DNA from: Marivita sp046591575
Lineage (GTDB): Bacteria; Pseudomonadota; Alphaproteobacteria; Rhodobacterales; Rhodobacteraceae
Reading direction: 5' to 3'
Assembly (NCBI RefSeq): GCF_046591575.1
Contig: NZ_JBIQWA010000001.1
Coordinates: 310,001-374,000 of the forward strand
Length of the DNA stretch: 64,000 nt
Part shown: positions 7,787 through 17,222 of the stretch, piece by piece
How the letters are laid out: every line of letters starts with the position of its first letter
Position numbering within the stretch: the stretch's first letter is position 1
Notes under the pieces: model-generated
What the model was told of the DNA's origin: nothing
Database searches by the model: none
The model's input: the letters and a program-made list of their open reading frames with translations, nothing else
Position numbers and translations under genes: made by a program

Positions 7787-8872
7787 ATGAAAATCCAATT
7801 TCTGACAGTGACCGCAGGTGCTGCACTTGCCGCGTCTACGGTCTTTGCCGACGAAGTCCGCGTTTATAACTGGTCAGACTATATCGACGAGGATCTTCTG
7901 ACCAAGTTCACAGAAGAAACCGGACTCGAGCTGATCTATGACGTGTTCGACAGCAACGAATTGCTGGAAACCAAAATGCTTGCCGGCGGCTCGGGCTACG
8001 ATGTGGTGGTTCCCACAGGCACCTTCCTACAACGCCAGATCACTGCCGGTGCCTTTCAACCGCTGGACAAATCCAAACTGCCCAATCTCGACAACATGTG
8101 GGACGTGATCCAGGATCGTACAGCACAATACGATCCCGACAACGGATACTCGATCAATTACATGTGGGGCACCACAGGGTTGGGCGTGAATGTTGGCAAA
8201 GTGACAGAGCTGTTGGGTGAGGACGCGCCGATTTCATCGCTGGATCTTATCTTCAATCCAGAGCACATGGAAAAGCTGCAAAGCTGCGGCGTGCATTTTC
8301 TGGATGCCCCGACAGAGCTGATCCCGGCGGCGTTGGCGTATCGTGGGCTGGACCCGGATCGTAAAGACGAAGAAGCCCTCGCGGCAGCCGAGGAAGTCCT
8401 GACCGCCGTGCGCCCTTATGTTCAAAAATTCCACAGCTCTGAATACATCAATGCGCTGGCAAATGGCGACATCTGCGTGGCCATCGGCTGGTCCGGTGAC
8501 ATCCTTCAGGCACGTGACCGCGCGGCAGAAGCCGCCAACGGCGTGGAAATCGCCTATAACGCGCCGGTCGAGGGCGGCTTGATGTGGTTTGACCAAATGG
8601 CGATCCCGGTGGATGCTCCCAACCCGGATGGCGCACATGCGTTTTTGAACTTCATCATGGATGCGCAGAACATGGCACAGGCATCGAATTACGTTTATTA
8701 CGCCAATGGCAACGAAGCATCGAAAGAGTTTCTGGTAGAGGACGTGATCGGCGACACCGCAATCTATCCGGATGATGCCACATTGGAAAAGCTCTACACT
8801 GTCACCCCATTTCCGCCACGCGAGCAGCGCAACCTGACGCGGATGTGGACGCGCGTGAAGTCGGGCACCTGA
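7787..8872 (+). CDS. potF: Putrescine/polyamine-binding periplasmic protein (PotF-like)
   Basis: A 361-residue solute-binding protein of the spermidine/putrescine PotD/PotF family. The N-terminus is a Sec signal peptide (MKIQFLTVTAGAALAASTVFA) cleaved before DEVRVYNWSDYIDEDLL, which is the hallmark start of the mature protein. Further family blocks are YDVVVPTGTFLQRQI, GTTGLGVNV and AIGWSGDILQA. ATG 7787 has CGGGAG 6 bases upstream; the open frame from 7730 is upstream read-through. It heads the transporter operon, and an 88-base gap separates it from the ATPase gene. The exact amine (putrescine, spermidine or relatives) is not decidable by eye. Confidence 0.9.
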   Translation: MKIQFLTVTAGAALAASTVFADEVRVYNWSDYIDEDLLTKFTEETGLELIYDVFDSNELLETKMLAGGSGYDVVVPTGTFLQRQITAGAFQPLDKSKLPNLDNMWDVIQDRTAQYDPDNGYSINYMWGTTGLGVNVGKVTELLGEDAPISSLDLIFNPEHMEKLQSCGVHFLDAPTELIPAALAYRGLDPDRKDEEALAAAEEVLTAVRPYVQKFHSSEYINALANGDICVAIGWSGDILQARDRAAEAANGVEIAYNAPVEGGLMWFDQMAIPVDAPNPDGAHAFLNFIMDAQNMAQASNYVYYANGNEASKEFLVEDVIGDTAIYPDDATLEKLYTVTPFPPREQRNLTRMWTRVKSGT

Positions 8873-8960
8873 TCGGTGTCGGAAGCCCTGGCCCTGGCAC
8901 AGGTTCAGGGCCATCGCCGGAGCGACCCCGCGCTCCGGCCTTCTCGGCGAGAGACATATA

Positions 8961-10319
8961 ATGGTTAACGATGCCACATTTGCCCCCTGGACCGCCCCCG
9001 GCGCAACGCCGTTGATCGAATTCAGGAACGTCACCAAACGGTTTGGCGACTTCACCGCGATTGATGATCTGACGCAGGGAATATTCGAGAAAGAATTTTT
9101 CGCGCTCCTTGGTCCATCAGGATGCGGCAAAACAACGATGATGCGAATGCTTGCCGGGTTTGAAACGCCAACCGAAGGCCAGATCCTGATCGACGGACAG
9201 GATGTGGCCCATGTGCCGCCCAACCGGCGTGCGGTCAACATGATGTTCCAGTCCTACGCGCTGTTTCCACATCTGTCCGTGTGGGAAAACATCGCCTTTG
9301 GATTGAAACGCGAAAGCAAGAATAAAGAGGCGATCGCGGCGCGAGTGGAAGAAATGCTGCGCCTGACGCGCTTGTCCAAATTCGCCCAGCGCAAGCCGCA
9401 CCAGATCTCGGGCGGCCAAAGACAGCGCGTCGCACTGGCACGGTCGCTGGCGAAGGCACCCAAGCTGTTGCTTCTGGACGAACCGCTTGGCGCGCTTGAC
9501 AAAAAACTGCGGCAGGACACCCAGTTCGAATTGATGGATATCCAGGAAAAGACCGGAACAACCTTTGTCATCGTGACCCACGATCAGGAAGAGGCGATGA
9601 CCGTGGCCTCCCGCGTGGCGGTGATGAATGAAGGCAGGATCATTCAGGTCGCCACGCCCGACGAAATCTACGAAGCCCCTAATAGTGTCTATGTGGCAGA
9701 CTTTATCGGCGACGTGAACCTGATCGAAGGCAAGGCACAGGCACGCCCTACCAAAGCTCCGGCCGCCCCGGCCAAGCAAGAACAGCAAACGGTCGCTGCC
9801 CCACCGGCCACCAAAACAGCTGCAGACGGACCACAACCGAACGCGTACGGCGAATGGCTGCAAAACAAAGTTCTGTTCCCGTTTCTCGGCAAACGAGACC
9901 CTCAGCCCAAACAACTGCCCGCCCCCGCTGCATCACCCCCCGACACACCCACCCAGCCTGTTGCCACAACGCCGGTCCAAGAGGGTGGATTTGCATTGCA
10001 CTGGGCCGACGGACAACCGTCGATCATTGTGGCGAACGGGGATGCGGGGCTTGTCGGCGAACAGATCACCTTGGCCATGCGCCCCGAAAAACTCAGCATC
10101 GCAAAAAACAAACCGGACGCGCCCAATGTATTGCCAGGCAAGGTGATCGACATCGCCTATCTCGGTAACCTTTCGACCTATCATGTCGAACTGGAAAACG
10201 GCGTGATGATCAGGGTTCAAATGACCAATATCCGCCGCATCGCCCGACGCGACATCACCTGGGAAGATAACGTCTGGGTCAGCTTTACCGAGACCGCCGG
10301 CGTCGTGTTGAGGGGCTAG
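8961..10319 (+). CDS. potG: Polyamine ABC transporter ATP-binding protein (PotG-like) with long A/P/Q-rich insert
   Basis: A 452-residue ABC ATPase. Walker A GPSGCGKTT is at 51-59, the signature ISGGQRQ at 149-155, Walker B LLLLDEP at 169-175 and the switch histidine at 207 (VTHDQEEA). The C-terminal regulatory domain follows (MRPEKLSI...GKVIDIAYLGNLSTYHVEL). Between the two, residues about 258-342 are an Ala/Pro/Gln/Lys-rich low-complexity stretch broken by AYGEWLQNKVLFPFLGKRDP; ordinary PotA/PotG proteins are near 370-380 residues and lack it. The reading frame is intact, so this is an insertion rather than a fusion error. It ends 2 bases before the first permease gene. Confidence 0.9.
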   Translation: MVNDATFAPWTAPGATPLIEFRNVTKRFGDFTAIDDLTQGIFEKEFFALLGPSGCGKTTMMRMLAGFETPTEGQILIDGQDVAHVPPNRRAVNMMFQSYALFPHLSVWENIAFGLKRESKNKEAIAARVEEMLRLTRLSKFAQRKPHQISGGQRQRVALARSLAKAPKLLLLDEPLGALDKKLRQDTQFELMDIQEKTGTTFVIVTHDQEEAMTVASRVAVMNEGRIIQVATPDEIYEAPNSVYVADFIGDVNLIEGKAQARPTKAPAAPAKQEQQTVAAPPATKTAADGPQPNAYGEWLQNKVLFPFLGKRDPQPKQLPAPAASPPDTPTQPVATTPVQEGGFALHWADGQPSIIVANGDAGLVGEQITLAMRPEKLSIAKNKPDAPNVLPGKVIDIAYLGNLSTYHVELENGVMIRVQMTNIRRIARRDITWEDNVWVSFTETAGVVLRG

Positions 10320-10321
10320 AG

Positions 10322-11212
10322 ATGCGCCGTCTCATCCTCATCGCAGTGCCCTATCTGTGGCTGGTCGCACTGTTCCTGGTGCCCTTTGCGATTGTGCTCA
10401 AGATCGCGCTGTCCGACGTGGCCCTGGCGCGCCCCCCCTACATGCCACAGCTCGATCTCACGGGCGGGTGGGCCGCAATCCGCAGTTTTTTTGCCGGACT
10501 GGATTTTGAGAATTTTGTCTTCCTGACCACCGACGATCTTTACTGGAAAGCCTATCTCAGCTCGCTTCAGATCGCTTTCATTTCAACCCTGCTTACCCTG
10601 TTGGTCGGATACCCAATCGCCTATGCCATGGCCCGGTCTGCCCCGGAATGGCGGCCCACATTGTTGATGCTGGTGATCCTGCCCTTCTGGACCAGCTTTC
10701 TGATCCGCGTCTACGCGTGGATGGGTATTCTGTCGAACGAAGGCGTGCTGAACCAGTTTCTGCTTTGGATCGGTCTCATCAACGAACCGCTGACCATCCT
10801 GAACACCAACACCGCAGTCTATATCGGCATCGTCTACACCTATTTGCCGTTCATGATCCTGCCGATCTATTCGGCCCTGGAACGCCTCGACGACAGCCTG
10901 CTCGAAGCCGCCGAAGATCTTGGCTGTTCGCGCTTCACCGCCTTTTGGCTCGTGACGATCCCGCTTTCGAAAAACGGCATCATCGCAGGCTGTTTTCTGG
11001 TCTTCATTCCGGTGATCGGTGAATTCGTGATCCCATCGCTGCTGGGCGGGTCAGGCACGTTGATGATCGGCAAAGTGCTTTGGGAAGAATTCTTCTCCAA
11101 CCGCGACTGGCCCGTCGCCTCGGCGGTTGCTGTCATTCTGCTGCTGATCCTCGTAATCCCCATCATCCTGTTCCAACGCAACGAACAAAAACAGCGCGAG
11201 GCCGAGGGATGA
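10322..11212 (+). CDS. potH: Polyamine ABC transporter permease (PotH-like)
   Basis: A 296-residue inner-membrane permease of the PotB/PotH type with about six hydrophobic segments. The EAA-loop motif that docks with the ATPase is seen as LLEAAEDLGCSRFTAFWLVTIPLSKNGI. WTSFLIRVYAWMGIL is another family block. It lies directly after the ATPase gene and forms the membrane channel with the PotI-like protein. Confidence 0.92.
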   Translation: MRRLILIAVPYLWLVALFLVPFAIVLKIALSDVALARPPYMPQLDLTGGWAAIRSFFAGLDFENFVFLTTDDLYWKAYLSSLQIAFISTLLTLLVGYPIAYAMARSAPEWRPTLLMLVILPFWTSFLIRVYAWMGILSNEGVLNQFLLWIGLINEPLTILNTNTAVYIGIVYTYLPFMILPIYSALERLDDSLLEAAEDLGCSRFTAFWLVTIPLSKNGIIAGCFLVFIPVIGEFVIPSLLGGSGTLMIGKVLWEEFFSNRDWPVASAVAVILLLILVIPIILFQRNEQKQREAEG

Positions 11213-11225
11213 CAGATCTGTGCTT

Positions 11226-11280
11226 CTTTGGGCCCCGAATACCTCGGGGGAGGCCGCAGGCCGGGGGCAGAGCCCCAAAG
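11226..11280. repeat. GC-rich intergenic hairpin repeat (REP-like)
   Basis: CTTTGGG at 11226 pairs with CCCCAAAG ending at 11280, with further GC-rich complementarity inside (CTCGGGGGAGG against the CCGGGGG side). The element fills nearly the whole gap between the two permease genes and ends directly at the AAAGGGAG ribosome site of the next gene. Elements of this look recur between genes in roseobacters as I remember them; another of related type is at 43957. Confidence 0.5.
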
Positions 11281-11291
11281 GGAGCGATCAC

Positions 11292-12110
11292 ATGAGACGC
11301 TTCTCCTGGTTCAACGCCACCAGCCTTACGTTGGGTTTTGCATTTCTCTACATGCCGATGATCATTCTCGTGATCTACAGCTTCAACGCCTCCAAACTGG
11401 TCACCGTTTGGGCCGGGTTTTCGACCCAGTGGTACGGCGAGCTGTTCCGCAACGAGGAATTTCTGAATGCCGCCTGGGTCACGCTCAAGGTCGCTTTCAT
11501 GAGTTCCAGCATCGCGACGGTGCTCGGCACGATGGCCGCCTATGTCCTGGTCCGCGCCGGTCGGTTTACCGGACGGACGCTGTTCAGTGGTATGATATAC
11601 GCACCTCTTGTCATGCCCGAGGTGATCACGGGCCTGTCGCTTTTGTTGCTGTTCATCGGCATCGGGCTTGACCGCGGTGTGCTGACCATTGTGCTGGCGC
11701 ATACCACGTTTTCCATGTGCTACGTCTCTGTCGTCGTGTCGTCGCGCCTGATCAGCTTTGACCGTTCGCTCGAAGAAGCAGCACTTGACCTGGGGTGCAC
11801 CCCTCTCGAAGCCTTCCGACTGGTCACTCTGCCCATTATTGCCCCTGCGGTGATTTCCGGCTGGCTATTGGCCTTCACCCTGTCGCTGGATGATCTGGTA
11901 ATTGCCAGCTTCACCACCGGCCCCTCCGCCACGACGCTGCCGATCAAGATCTTCTCGGCCGTCCGCCTTGGCGTCAGCCCCGAAATCAACGCGCTCAGCA
12001 CGATTATGATTGCCATTGTCACACTTGGCGTGATCACCGCCTCTTTGGTCACAAAACAAGCGGCTGTCAGACAGGCACGCGATGCGCGGATGGCCGAACG
12101 CCCCGCATGA
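11292..12110 (+). CDS. potI: Polyamine ABC transporter permease (PotI-like)
   Basis: A 272-residue permease of the PotC/PotI type, about six membrane segments, with the EAA loop LEEAALDLGCTPLEAFRLVTLPIIAP and the conserved SLDDLVIASFTTGP. ATG 11292 has an AAAGGGAG site 7-8 bases upstream; the open frame from 11220 only reads through the hairpin repeat. It overlaps the oxidase start by four bases (ATGA), so the two are translationally coupled. Confidence 0.92.
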   Translation: MRRFSWFNATSLTLGFAFLYMPMIILVIYSFNASKLVTVWAGFSTQWYGELFRNEEFLNAAWVTLKVAFMSSSIATVLGTMAAYVLVRAGRFTGRTLFSGMIYAPLVMPEVITGLSLLLLFIGIGLDRGVLTIVLAHTTFSMCYVSVVVSSRLISFDRSLEEAALDLGCTPLEAFRLVTLPIIAPAVISGWLLAFTLSLDDLVIASFTTGPSATTLPIKIFSAVRLGVSPEINALSTIMIAIVTLGVITASLVTKQAAVRQARDARMAERPA

Positions 12111-13429
12111 GGCGGATCTACGAAACATCCGCCTATCAGACACCGCAAAGCTGCTGGTGGTGGTCTACGACATCGCCTCAAGCGTTGCGGCCGCTTCAAG
12201 GCCCACAGCGCACCGAAGTTGCGATCATCGGCGGTGGGTTCACGGGAATGAACGCCGCCTTGGCACTGGCAAAGGCCGGTGTGCAAACCTGCGTGCTGGA
12301 CGCGCAACACCCCGGATGGGGTGCCTCAGGGCGCAATGGTGGATTTTGCTGTCTCGGCGGTGCCAAAGCCACGGATGCCAGCCTCACCAAACGGTTCGGC
12401 ACAGACCAGTGCGCGCAATGGCATCAGGCTGAACGCGCTGCAGTCGATCATGTTGCCGGGCTGCTGGCAGATTACAAGATAGACGCGGACACCCATTCAG
12501 ATGGCGAGACGCTGCTTGCACATTCGCCCCGGGCGATGGCCCAGATCCGCGCGACGGCAAAGGGTTTGGGACAAGCATATCAAACCGATCTGCATGTCTT
12601 TGGCCAGGATGCGCTGCGTCAGCTGGGGCTGAACGGTCGTTTTCACGGCGGGATGACACTTCCCGTCGGCTTTGCGCTCAACCCTGCAAAATACCATGCA
12701 GGGGTGTTGGCCGCCGCGCAAACCAAAGGCGTGATCGTTTATGAGCAAACACCCGCAACGGCAATCACTCGGGATGGCGCGAAATGGCGTGTGAGCACTC
12801 CAAGCGGCACAGTGCATGCCGATAAGGTGATCCTTGCAACCAATGGGTATTCCTCCGAGGATCTTCCCGACTGGCTGCGTGCGCGATACTTGCCGGTGCA
12901 ATCATCCATCATCGTCACGCGCCCTCTGTCGGAACAGGATCAGGCGCGCCAAGGCTGGACCAGTTTGCAGATGTGCTATGACACCCGCATTCTGTTGCAT
13001 TACTTTCGATTGATGCCGGATGGCCGCTTCCTGTTCGGCATGCGCGGCGGGTTGCGGGCGACACCCCGTTCAGAGACCGCGCTGGCAAGTAAAATCCGCG
13101 CGCATTTCCATCACATGTTCCCGGCCTGGCGCGATGTAAAGATCACCCATCACTGGTCTGGTTTGTTGTGCCTGATGCGCAGTTTGACGCCTTTCTGCGG
13201 GGCTGTGCCGGATCATCCGGGGCTCTATGCCGCGATGGGCTATCATGGCAATGGCGTTGCCATGGGCAGTTACCTGGGCGCATGTGTTGCGGACCATGTG
13301 CTGGGCCGGGTGCCACAAGGCCCCTTTCCGGCATTCCTGCGCCAGCCACCAAAACGGTTTCCTTTGGGATCGCTACGGCGCGCTTTGCTGGCACCGGCCT
13401 ATGCGGCGGCCGCGGTGAAGGATCGCTGA
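12107..13429 (+). CDS. FAD-dependent amine oxidoreductase (PuuB/OrdL-like)
   Basis: A 440-residue DAO-family flavoenzyme. The FAD-binding GxGxxG is IIGGGFTGMNAALALAKAG (G42, G44, G47), followed by GWGASGRNGGFC. The C-terminal FAD motif is AAMGYHGNGVAMGSYLG. Among DAO proteins it most resembles PuuB/OrdL, which oxidise gamma-glutamyl-putrescine or related amines. No PuuA-like ligase is in the window, so a free or differently modified polyamine may be the substrate. Translational coupling to potI places it in the uptake operon. The first 30 residues are Trp/Ser rich (SCWWWSTT), also common in this group. Confidence 0.85.
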   Translation: MRRIYETSAYQTPQSCWWWSTTSPQALRPLQGPQRTEVAIIGGGFTGMNAALALAKAGVQTCVLDAQHPGWGASGRNGGFCCLGGAKATDASLTKRFGTDQCAQWHQAERAAVDHVAGLLADYKIDADTHSDGETLLAHSPRAMAQIRATAKGLGQAYQTDLHVFGQDALRQLGLNGRFHGGMTLPVGFALNPAKYHAGVLAAAQTKGVIVYEQTPATAITRDGAKWRVSTPSGTVHADKVILATNGYSSEDLPDWLRARYLPVQSSIIVTRPLSEQDQARQGWTSLQMCYDTRILLHYFRLMPDGRFLFGMRGGLRATPRSETALASKIRAHFHHMFPAWRDVKITHHWSGLLCLMRSLTPFCGAVPDHPGLYAAMGYHGNGVAMGSYLGACVADHVLGRVPQGPFPAFLRQPPKRFPLGSLRRALLAPAYAAAAVKDR

Positions 13430-13506
13430 AATAGACCTGTTCATTCTTGTGAACTTGCAGACCCTTCGTTATTCCGGGAACCAACAGGAATTCAGGGAGA
13501 CCCGTC

Positions 13507-15270
13507 ATGCTCAAGCGTCCATTCGACAAGTCGACACTGCCGAGCCGTCATGTGACCGAAGGTCCGGAGCGTGCGCCGCATCGGTCGTATTACTATGCGA
13601 TGGGCATGACCGAAGAAGAAATCCACCAGCCACTGGTTGGCGTCGCAACCTGCTGGAACGAAGCGGCCCCCTGTAACATCGCGCTGAACCGGCAGGCTCA
13701 AGCGGTAAAAATGGGTGTCAAGCAAGCCTTCGGTACCCCGCGTGAATTTACCACAATCACCGTCACCGACGGCATTGCCATGGGTCACGAAGGCATGCGG
13801 TCGTCGCTGGCATCTCGCGAGGCGATTGCCGACACCGTCGAGCTGACCATGCGCGGCCATTCCTATGATGCGGTTGTGGGCCTTGCGGGTTGTGACAAAT
13901 CCCTGCCTGGCATGATGATGGCAATGGTGCGTCTGAACGTGGCATCGGTGTTCATCTATGGCGGGTCGATCCTGCCGGGCCGTGCGCCGCAGGTCGAAGA
14001 AATCCCCGAAGATTTCCGCAGCCGCGACCTGACGGTACAAGACATGTTCGAAGCGGTCGGTCGTCACCAGAATGACCAGATGTCGGACAAGGCGCTCGAC
14101 ATGCTCGAACGGGTGGCCTGTCCATCTGCGGGGGCCTGCGGCGGTCAGTTCACCGCCAACACCATGGCCTGTGTGTCCGAGGCCATCGGCCTGGCGCTGT
14201 TCAACTCCTCCGGCATGCCCGCACCCTACGAATCCCGCGATGCCTATGGCGAAGCGTCGGGGCGCGCGGTGATGGACCTGATCGAACAGAACATCAAAGC
14301 CCGCGATGTGGTCACGCGCAAAGCGCTTGAAAACGCTGCACGCGTTGTCGCCTGCACCGGTGGGTCAACCAATGCCGGTCTGCACCTGCCGGCGATTGCC
14401 AATGAGGCAGGCATCGAATTCTATCTTGAAGACGTCTGCGATATCTTCAAAGACACGCCCTATTTCGTTGATCTGAAACCGGGCGGAACCTATGTCGCCA
14501 AAGACCTGTATGATGCAGGCGGCATCCCGGTTGTGATGAAAGAACTGCGCAAGGCGGGTCTCATTCACGAAGACTGCATCACCGCCTCCACCCGCACCAT
14601 CGGCGAAGAGCTTGATCTCATTGAGCGCGAGGCGGATGGCAAAGTGATTTATGCCATCGACACGCCGATCACCAAAACCGGCGGCGTTGTGGGCCTCAAG
14701 GGCAACCTTGCCCCGGAAGGCGCAATTGTCAAAGTCGCGGGCATCGCAGCCGAAGATCAGGTGTTCACCGGCCCCGCGCGTGTGTTCGAATGTGAAGAAG
14801 ACGCGTTCGAGGCGGTCAAGGGGCGCGCTTATGAAGAAGGCGAAGTCATCGTCATCCGCAACGAAGGCCCCGCAGGCGGCCCCGGCATGCGCGAGATGCT
14901 GTCAACCACCGCCGCTTTGTCGGGTCAGGGCATGGGCAAAAAGGTTGCGCTCATCACCGATGGCCGGTTTTCGGGCGCAACACGTGGGTTCTGCGTCGGC
15001 CACGTTGGCCCCGAAGCCGCATATGGAGGCCCGATTGCCTTGCTCAAGAATGGGGACATTGTCACCATCGACGCTGTGAACGGTGCATTGACCGTTGATC
15101 TGTCCGACGAAGAGCTTGCCCAGCGCAAAGCAGACTGGTCCGGACCCAGAGAGACAATCTACACATCGGGCGCGGTCTGGAAATTCGCCAAGATGGTGGG
15201 GCCAACCTATAAAGGCGCCGTTACACATCCCGGTGCTGCCGGTGAAAAGCACCAGTATTGCGATCTGTGA
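13507..15270 (+). CDS. ilvD: Dihydroxy-acid dehydratase
   Basis: IlvD converts dihydroxy-acids to 2-keto acids in valine and isoleucine synthesis. The 587-residue product has the cysteine motifs expected of an iron-sulfur dehydratase: TCWNEAAPCN, GLAGCDKSLPG and SAGACGGQFTANTM; the C-terminal GRFSGATRGFCVGHVGPEA is also conserved. The PCN type of first motif suggests the oxygen-tolerant [2Fe-2S] class rather than the E. coli [4Fe-4S] class. An AGGGAG site stands upstream of ATG 13507. The stop overlaps the GTG start of the next gene by four bases. Confidence 0.95.
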   Translation: MLKRPFDKSTLPSRHVTEGPERAPHRSYYYAMGMTEEEIHQPLVGVATCWNEAAPCNIALNRQAQAVKMGVKQAFGTPREFTTITVTDGIAMGHEGMRSSLASREAIADTVELTMRGHSYDAVVGLAGCDKSLPGMMMAMVRLNVASVFIYGGSILPGRAPQVEEIPEDFRSRDLTVQDMFEAVGRHQNDQMSDKALDMLERVACPSAGACGGQFTANTMACVSEAIGLALFNSSGMPAPYESRDAYGEASGRAVMDLIEQNIKARDVVTRKALENAARVVACTGGSTNAGLHLPAIANEAGIEFYLEDVCDIFKDTPYFVDLKPGGTYVAKDLYDAGGIPVVMKELRKAGLIHEDCITASTRTIGEELDLIEREADGKVIYAIDTPITKTGGVVGLKGNLAPEGAIVKVAGIAAEDQVFTGPARVFECEEDAFEAVKGRAYEEGEVIVIRNEGPAGGPGMREMLSTTAALSGQGMGKKVALITDGRFSGATRGFCVGHVGPEAAYGGPIALLKNGDIVTIDAVNGALTVDLSDEELAQRKADWSGPRETIYTSGAVWKFAKMVGPTYKGAVTHPGAAGEKHQYCDL

Positions 15271-15956
15271 CACGGCGTGCCCAAACCCTTGGTGTTGCGC
15301 TTCTTGGCGCAACACTGTTGGCCGGTTGTGATGCGACCGGGTCAACGGGCGGATTGTCCTTTCTCGAAAGCGCCGCGTCCCCTCCGGTAAAAGCGGCAGA
15401 AACGGCACGCCTTGCACGGGGACAAGTGGTTGTATCCGGACCAGATGGATACTGCATCGACACCACAACCCTGCGTCAATCTTCTCGCGGTGGTTTTGCG
15501 GCGATCGCCAGTTGCAACATTCTGTCCGGCGGCCAGACCGGACCAATCGTGGAACCCGTGCTTGTCACCGTCACGGTGGATCGAACCTCTGTCGAGGCCC
15601 CCACCCTCGTCGATTTGGCCAGCGCTTTGGGCACAGAATTATCGCACTCCCGCGAACTCAGCGCAGTGACGGCAGGCCAGATGGCCAGTGGCGGTGAAAC
15701 CGCGTTTCAGGGCAGCGACCCCCGCCATTGGCGCGGCATGTTTGTCCTTGGAGACAGGATCATCGGCCTTGCCCTTTACGCCCCACAAGACAGCCCGTTT
15801 GTCGGCAATCAGGGGGCCGCGTTCTTGAACACGGTTTCTTCACGCATTCGCGCTAATTCCCAAAACTCGGGGCGCAGTGCACAACAGTCGCAACCATCAA
15901 CCGATCCGCTGGCGGCACGACTTGGGCGTTTATTTGGCAACCGCGATCTGCAATAG
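15267..15956 (+). CDS. Putative outer- or inner-membrane lipoprotein of unknown function
   Basis: A 229-residue product starting at GTG 15267, which overlaps the ilvD stop as GTGA. The N-terminus has an Arg-rich head, a hydrophobic core and the lipobox LLAGC, so it should be lipid-modified and exported. The mature part contains a Cys pair region (GYCIDTTTL...ASCNIL) and a Ser/Gln-rich C-terminus. I do not recognise the domain. Coupling to ilvD may be accidental; homologues seem to be restricted to Rhodobacteraceae, from memory only. Confidence 0.75.
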   Translation: MTRRAQTLGVALLGATLLAGCDATGSTGGLSFLESAASPPVKAAETARLARGQVVVSGPDGYCIDTTTLRQSSRGGFAAIASCNILSGGQTGPIVEPVLVTVTVDRTSVEAPTLVDLASALGTELSHSRELSAVTAGQMASGGETAFQGSDPRHWRGMFVLGDRIIGLALYAPQDSPFVGNQGAAFLNTVSSRIRANSQNSGRSAQQSQPSTDPLAARLGRLFGNRDLQ

Positions 15957-16016
15957 TCGCGCCACAACCGACCACTCAGAGTGTCGGAAAAAAACATAAG
16001 CAGGAGCGAGCAGCTC

Positions 16017-16790
16017 ATGTCGGAAATGAAACCCGGTCTGTTCGACCGCGTTATTCAGCAATCTGCGCTCAGACGGTTTCGTCAATGGGCCGAAACCGCG
16101 CGTGACGCAGATCTCAAGGATTTGCGCACCACCCGCGCAACCGCCCGCCGCATGAAATACTTCCTCGACGAGGTACTTCACGTGGCCGACAATCGACTGG
16201 CCCTGCCGGTCATCGGCAATCAGGCAGTGCCTGTTCCGTATGATGCAGACTGGTCATGGCGCCCCGAGGTGTGGTGCGGTCCGCTGCCCACGCAAGGGAT
16301 ATCCTCTGTTGCCAATAAATCCACCTTGGGTCGTGAAGTAACCCTGTTTCACGACTGCGCCAATTCCGAACTGACCTTGCGCCAACTGCGCAACACAAGC
16401 GCGGATGATCTGGCCGCATTCGGCCTGCGCTTGGATGTCTTTCGTTTTGACGGCTCATACCTGTCACTGGTCATCGACCTGCCCCCCGACGCCGCGCATC
16501 AATTGAAACGAAAGCACCTTATCCGGCTGGATGCGATCCTGGAGCTTGAACGCCCCTTGGAAATCTTTGCGCGACTGAACGTACAGCACGGGCCGAACAC
16601 CGAACAGATCGTTCGTGAACTGCCCTTGATTGACCGGGATCTGTCTGTCGAATTCGATCTTGCCTATACCAAACTCAACGAAAAACGGGTGGAAAAAATC
16701 TGGATCGACCTGATCTTTGAAAACCCGGAAATGAGTCAGGTCGTTCTGCGTGACCTGTTCTTCAGCCGCCGCCCAAGGGCAGAGTTGTGA
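16017..16790 (+). CDS. DUF6478-like hypothetical protein
   Basis: A 257-residue soluble protein (from ATG 16017, with AGGAG 10 bases upstream; a GTG at 15981 is less likely). It begins with a basic helical region (RRFRQWAETARDADLKDLR) and continues with alternating strands that include VFRFDGSYLSLVIDLP and a C-terminal KIWIDLIFENPEMSQVVLRDLFFSRRPRAEL. I associate this with DUF6478, a family seen mainly in Rhodobacteraceae. Function is unknown. The next hypothetical gene begins 10 bases downstream and the two are probably one unit. Confidence 0.7.
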   Translation: MSEMKPGLFDRVIQQSALRRFRQWAETARDADLKDLRTTRATARRMKYFLDEVLHVADNRLALPVIGNQAVPVPYDADWSWRPEVWCGPLPTQGISSVANKSTLGREVTLFHDCANSELTLRQLRNTSADDLAAFGLRLDVFRFDGSYLSLVIDLPPDAAHQLKRKHLIRLDAILELERPLEIFARLNVQHGPNTEQIVRELPLIDRDLSVEFDLAYTKLNEKRVEKIWIDLIFENPEMSQVVLRDLFFSRRPRAEL

Positions 16791-16800
16791 GGGGCCCAAA

Positions 16801-17178
16801 ATGACTGCGTATTCCTTGTCCAAATCCCGGTTTTTTGAAGGTGTCTGGGAAGGCGTGATCGCCGGAGACAGTGACACCGCGCCAGAGCCGAATGTCGATG
16901 TACGGGTCCATGACCTGCCCATACCGGATGTCACGATCGAGCCATTGCAAGACCCCGCCTCCTGGCTGCTCAAGGTGCCGGTTCCGGCGCATATGATTGC
17001 AGATGGCGTACATACCTTTGTCATTACAGAAGCCACGCTGGGGCAGGCGCTTGGCGATTTCTCGATCATTGCAGGCGATGCTGCCGGAGAAGACATCCGC
17101 GCCGAGATGTCCCTTTTGCGCGCCGAGCTGGACATGCTCAAACGCTCCTTCCGCCGCCATTGTCGGGAAACCGCCTGA
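16801..17178 (+). CDS. Conserved hypothetical protein
   Basis: A 125-residue protein with no signal peptide. It ends in a predicted amphipathic helix or coiled coil (AEMSLLRAELDMLKRSFRRH). The middle is beta-rich with many Pro and Asp residues (DLPIPDVTIEPL). ATG 16801 follows GTGAGGGG at good distance. It is paired with the DUF6478-like gene just upstream. I do not recognise a family and assign no function. Confidence 0.65.
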   Translation: MTAYSLSKSRFFEGVWEGVIAGDSDTAPEPNVDVRVHDLPIPDVTIEPLQDPASWLLKVPVPAHMIADGVHTFVITEATLGQALGDFSIIAGDAAGEDIRAEMSLLRAELDMLKRSFRRHCRETA

Positions 17179-17222
17179 ACCCTGAAAAGCCAGATCAGTC
17201 CCGCCTTTTTGCGTGTCAGATC

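Noticed and set aside
13439..13454. Inverted repeat GTTCA-TTCTTG-TGAAC between the oxidase gene and ilvD
   Set aside because: Short arms, no T-run and no clear link to a regulator; could be chance.
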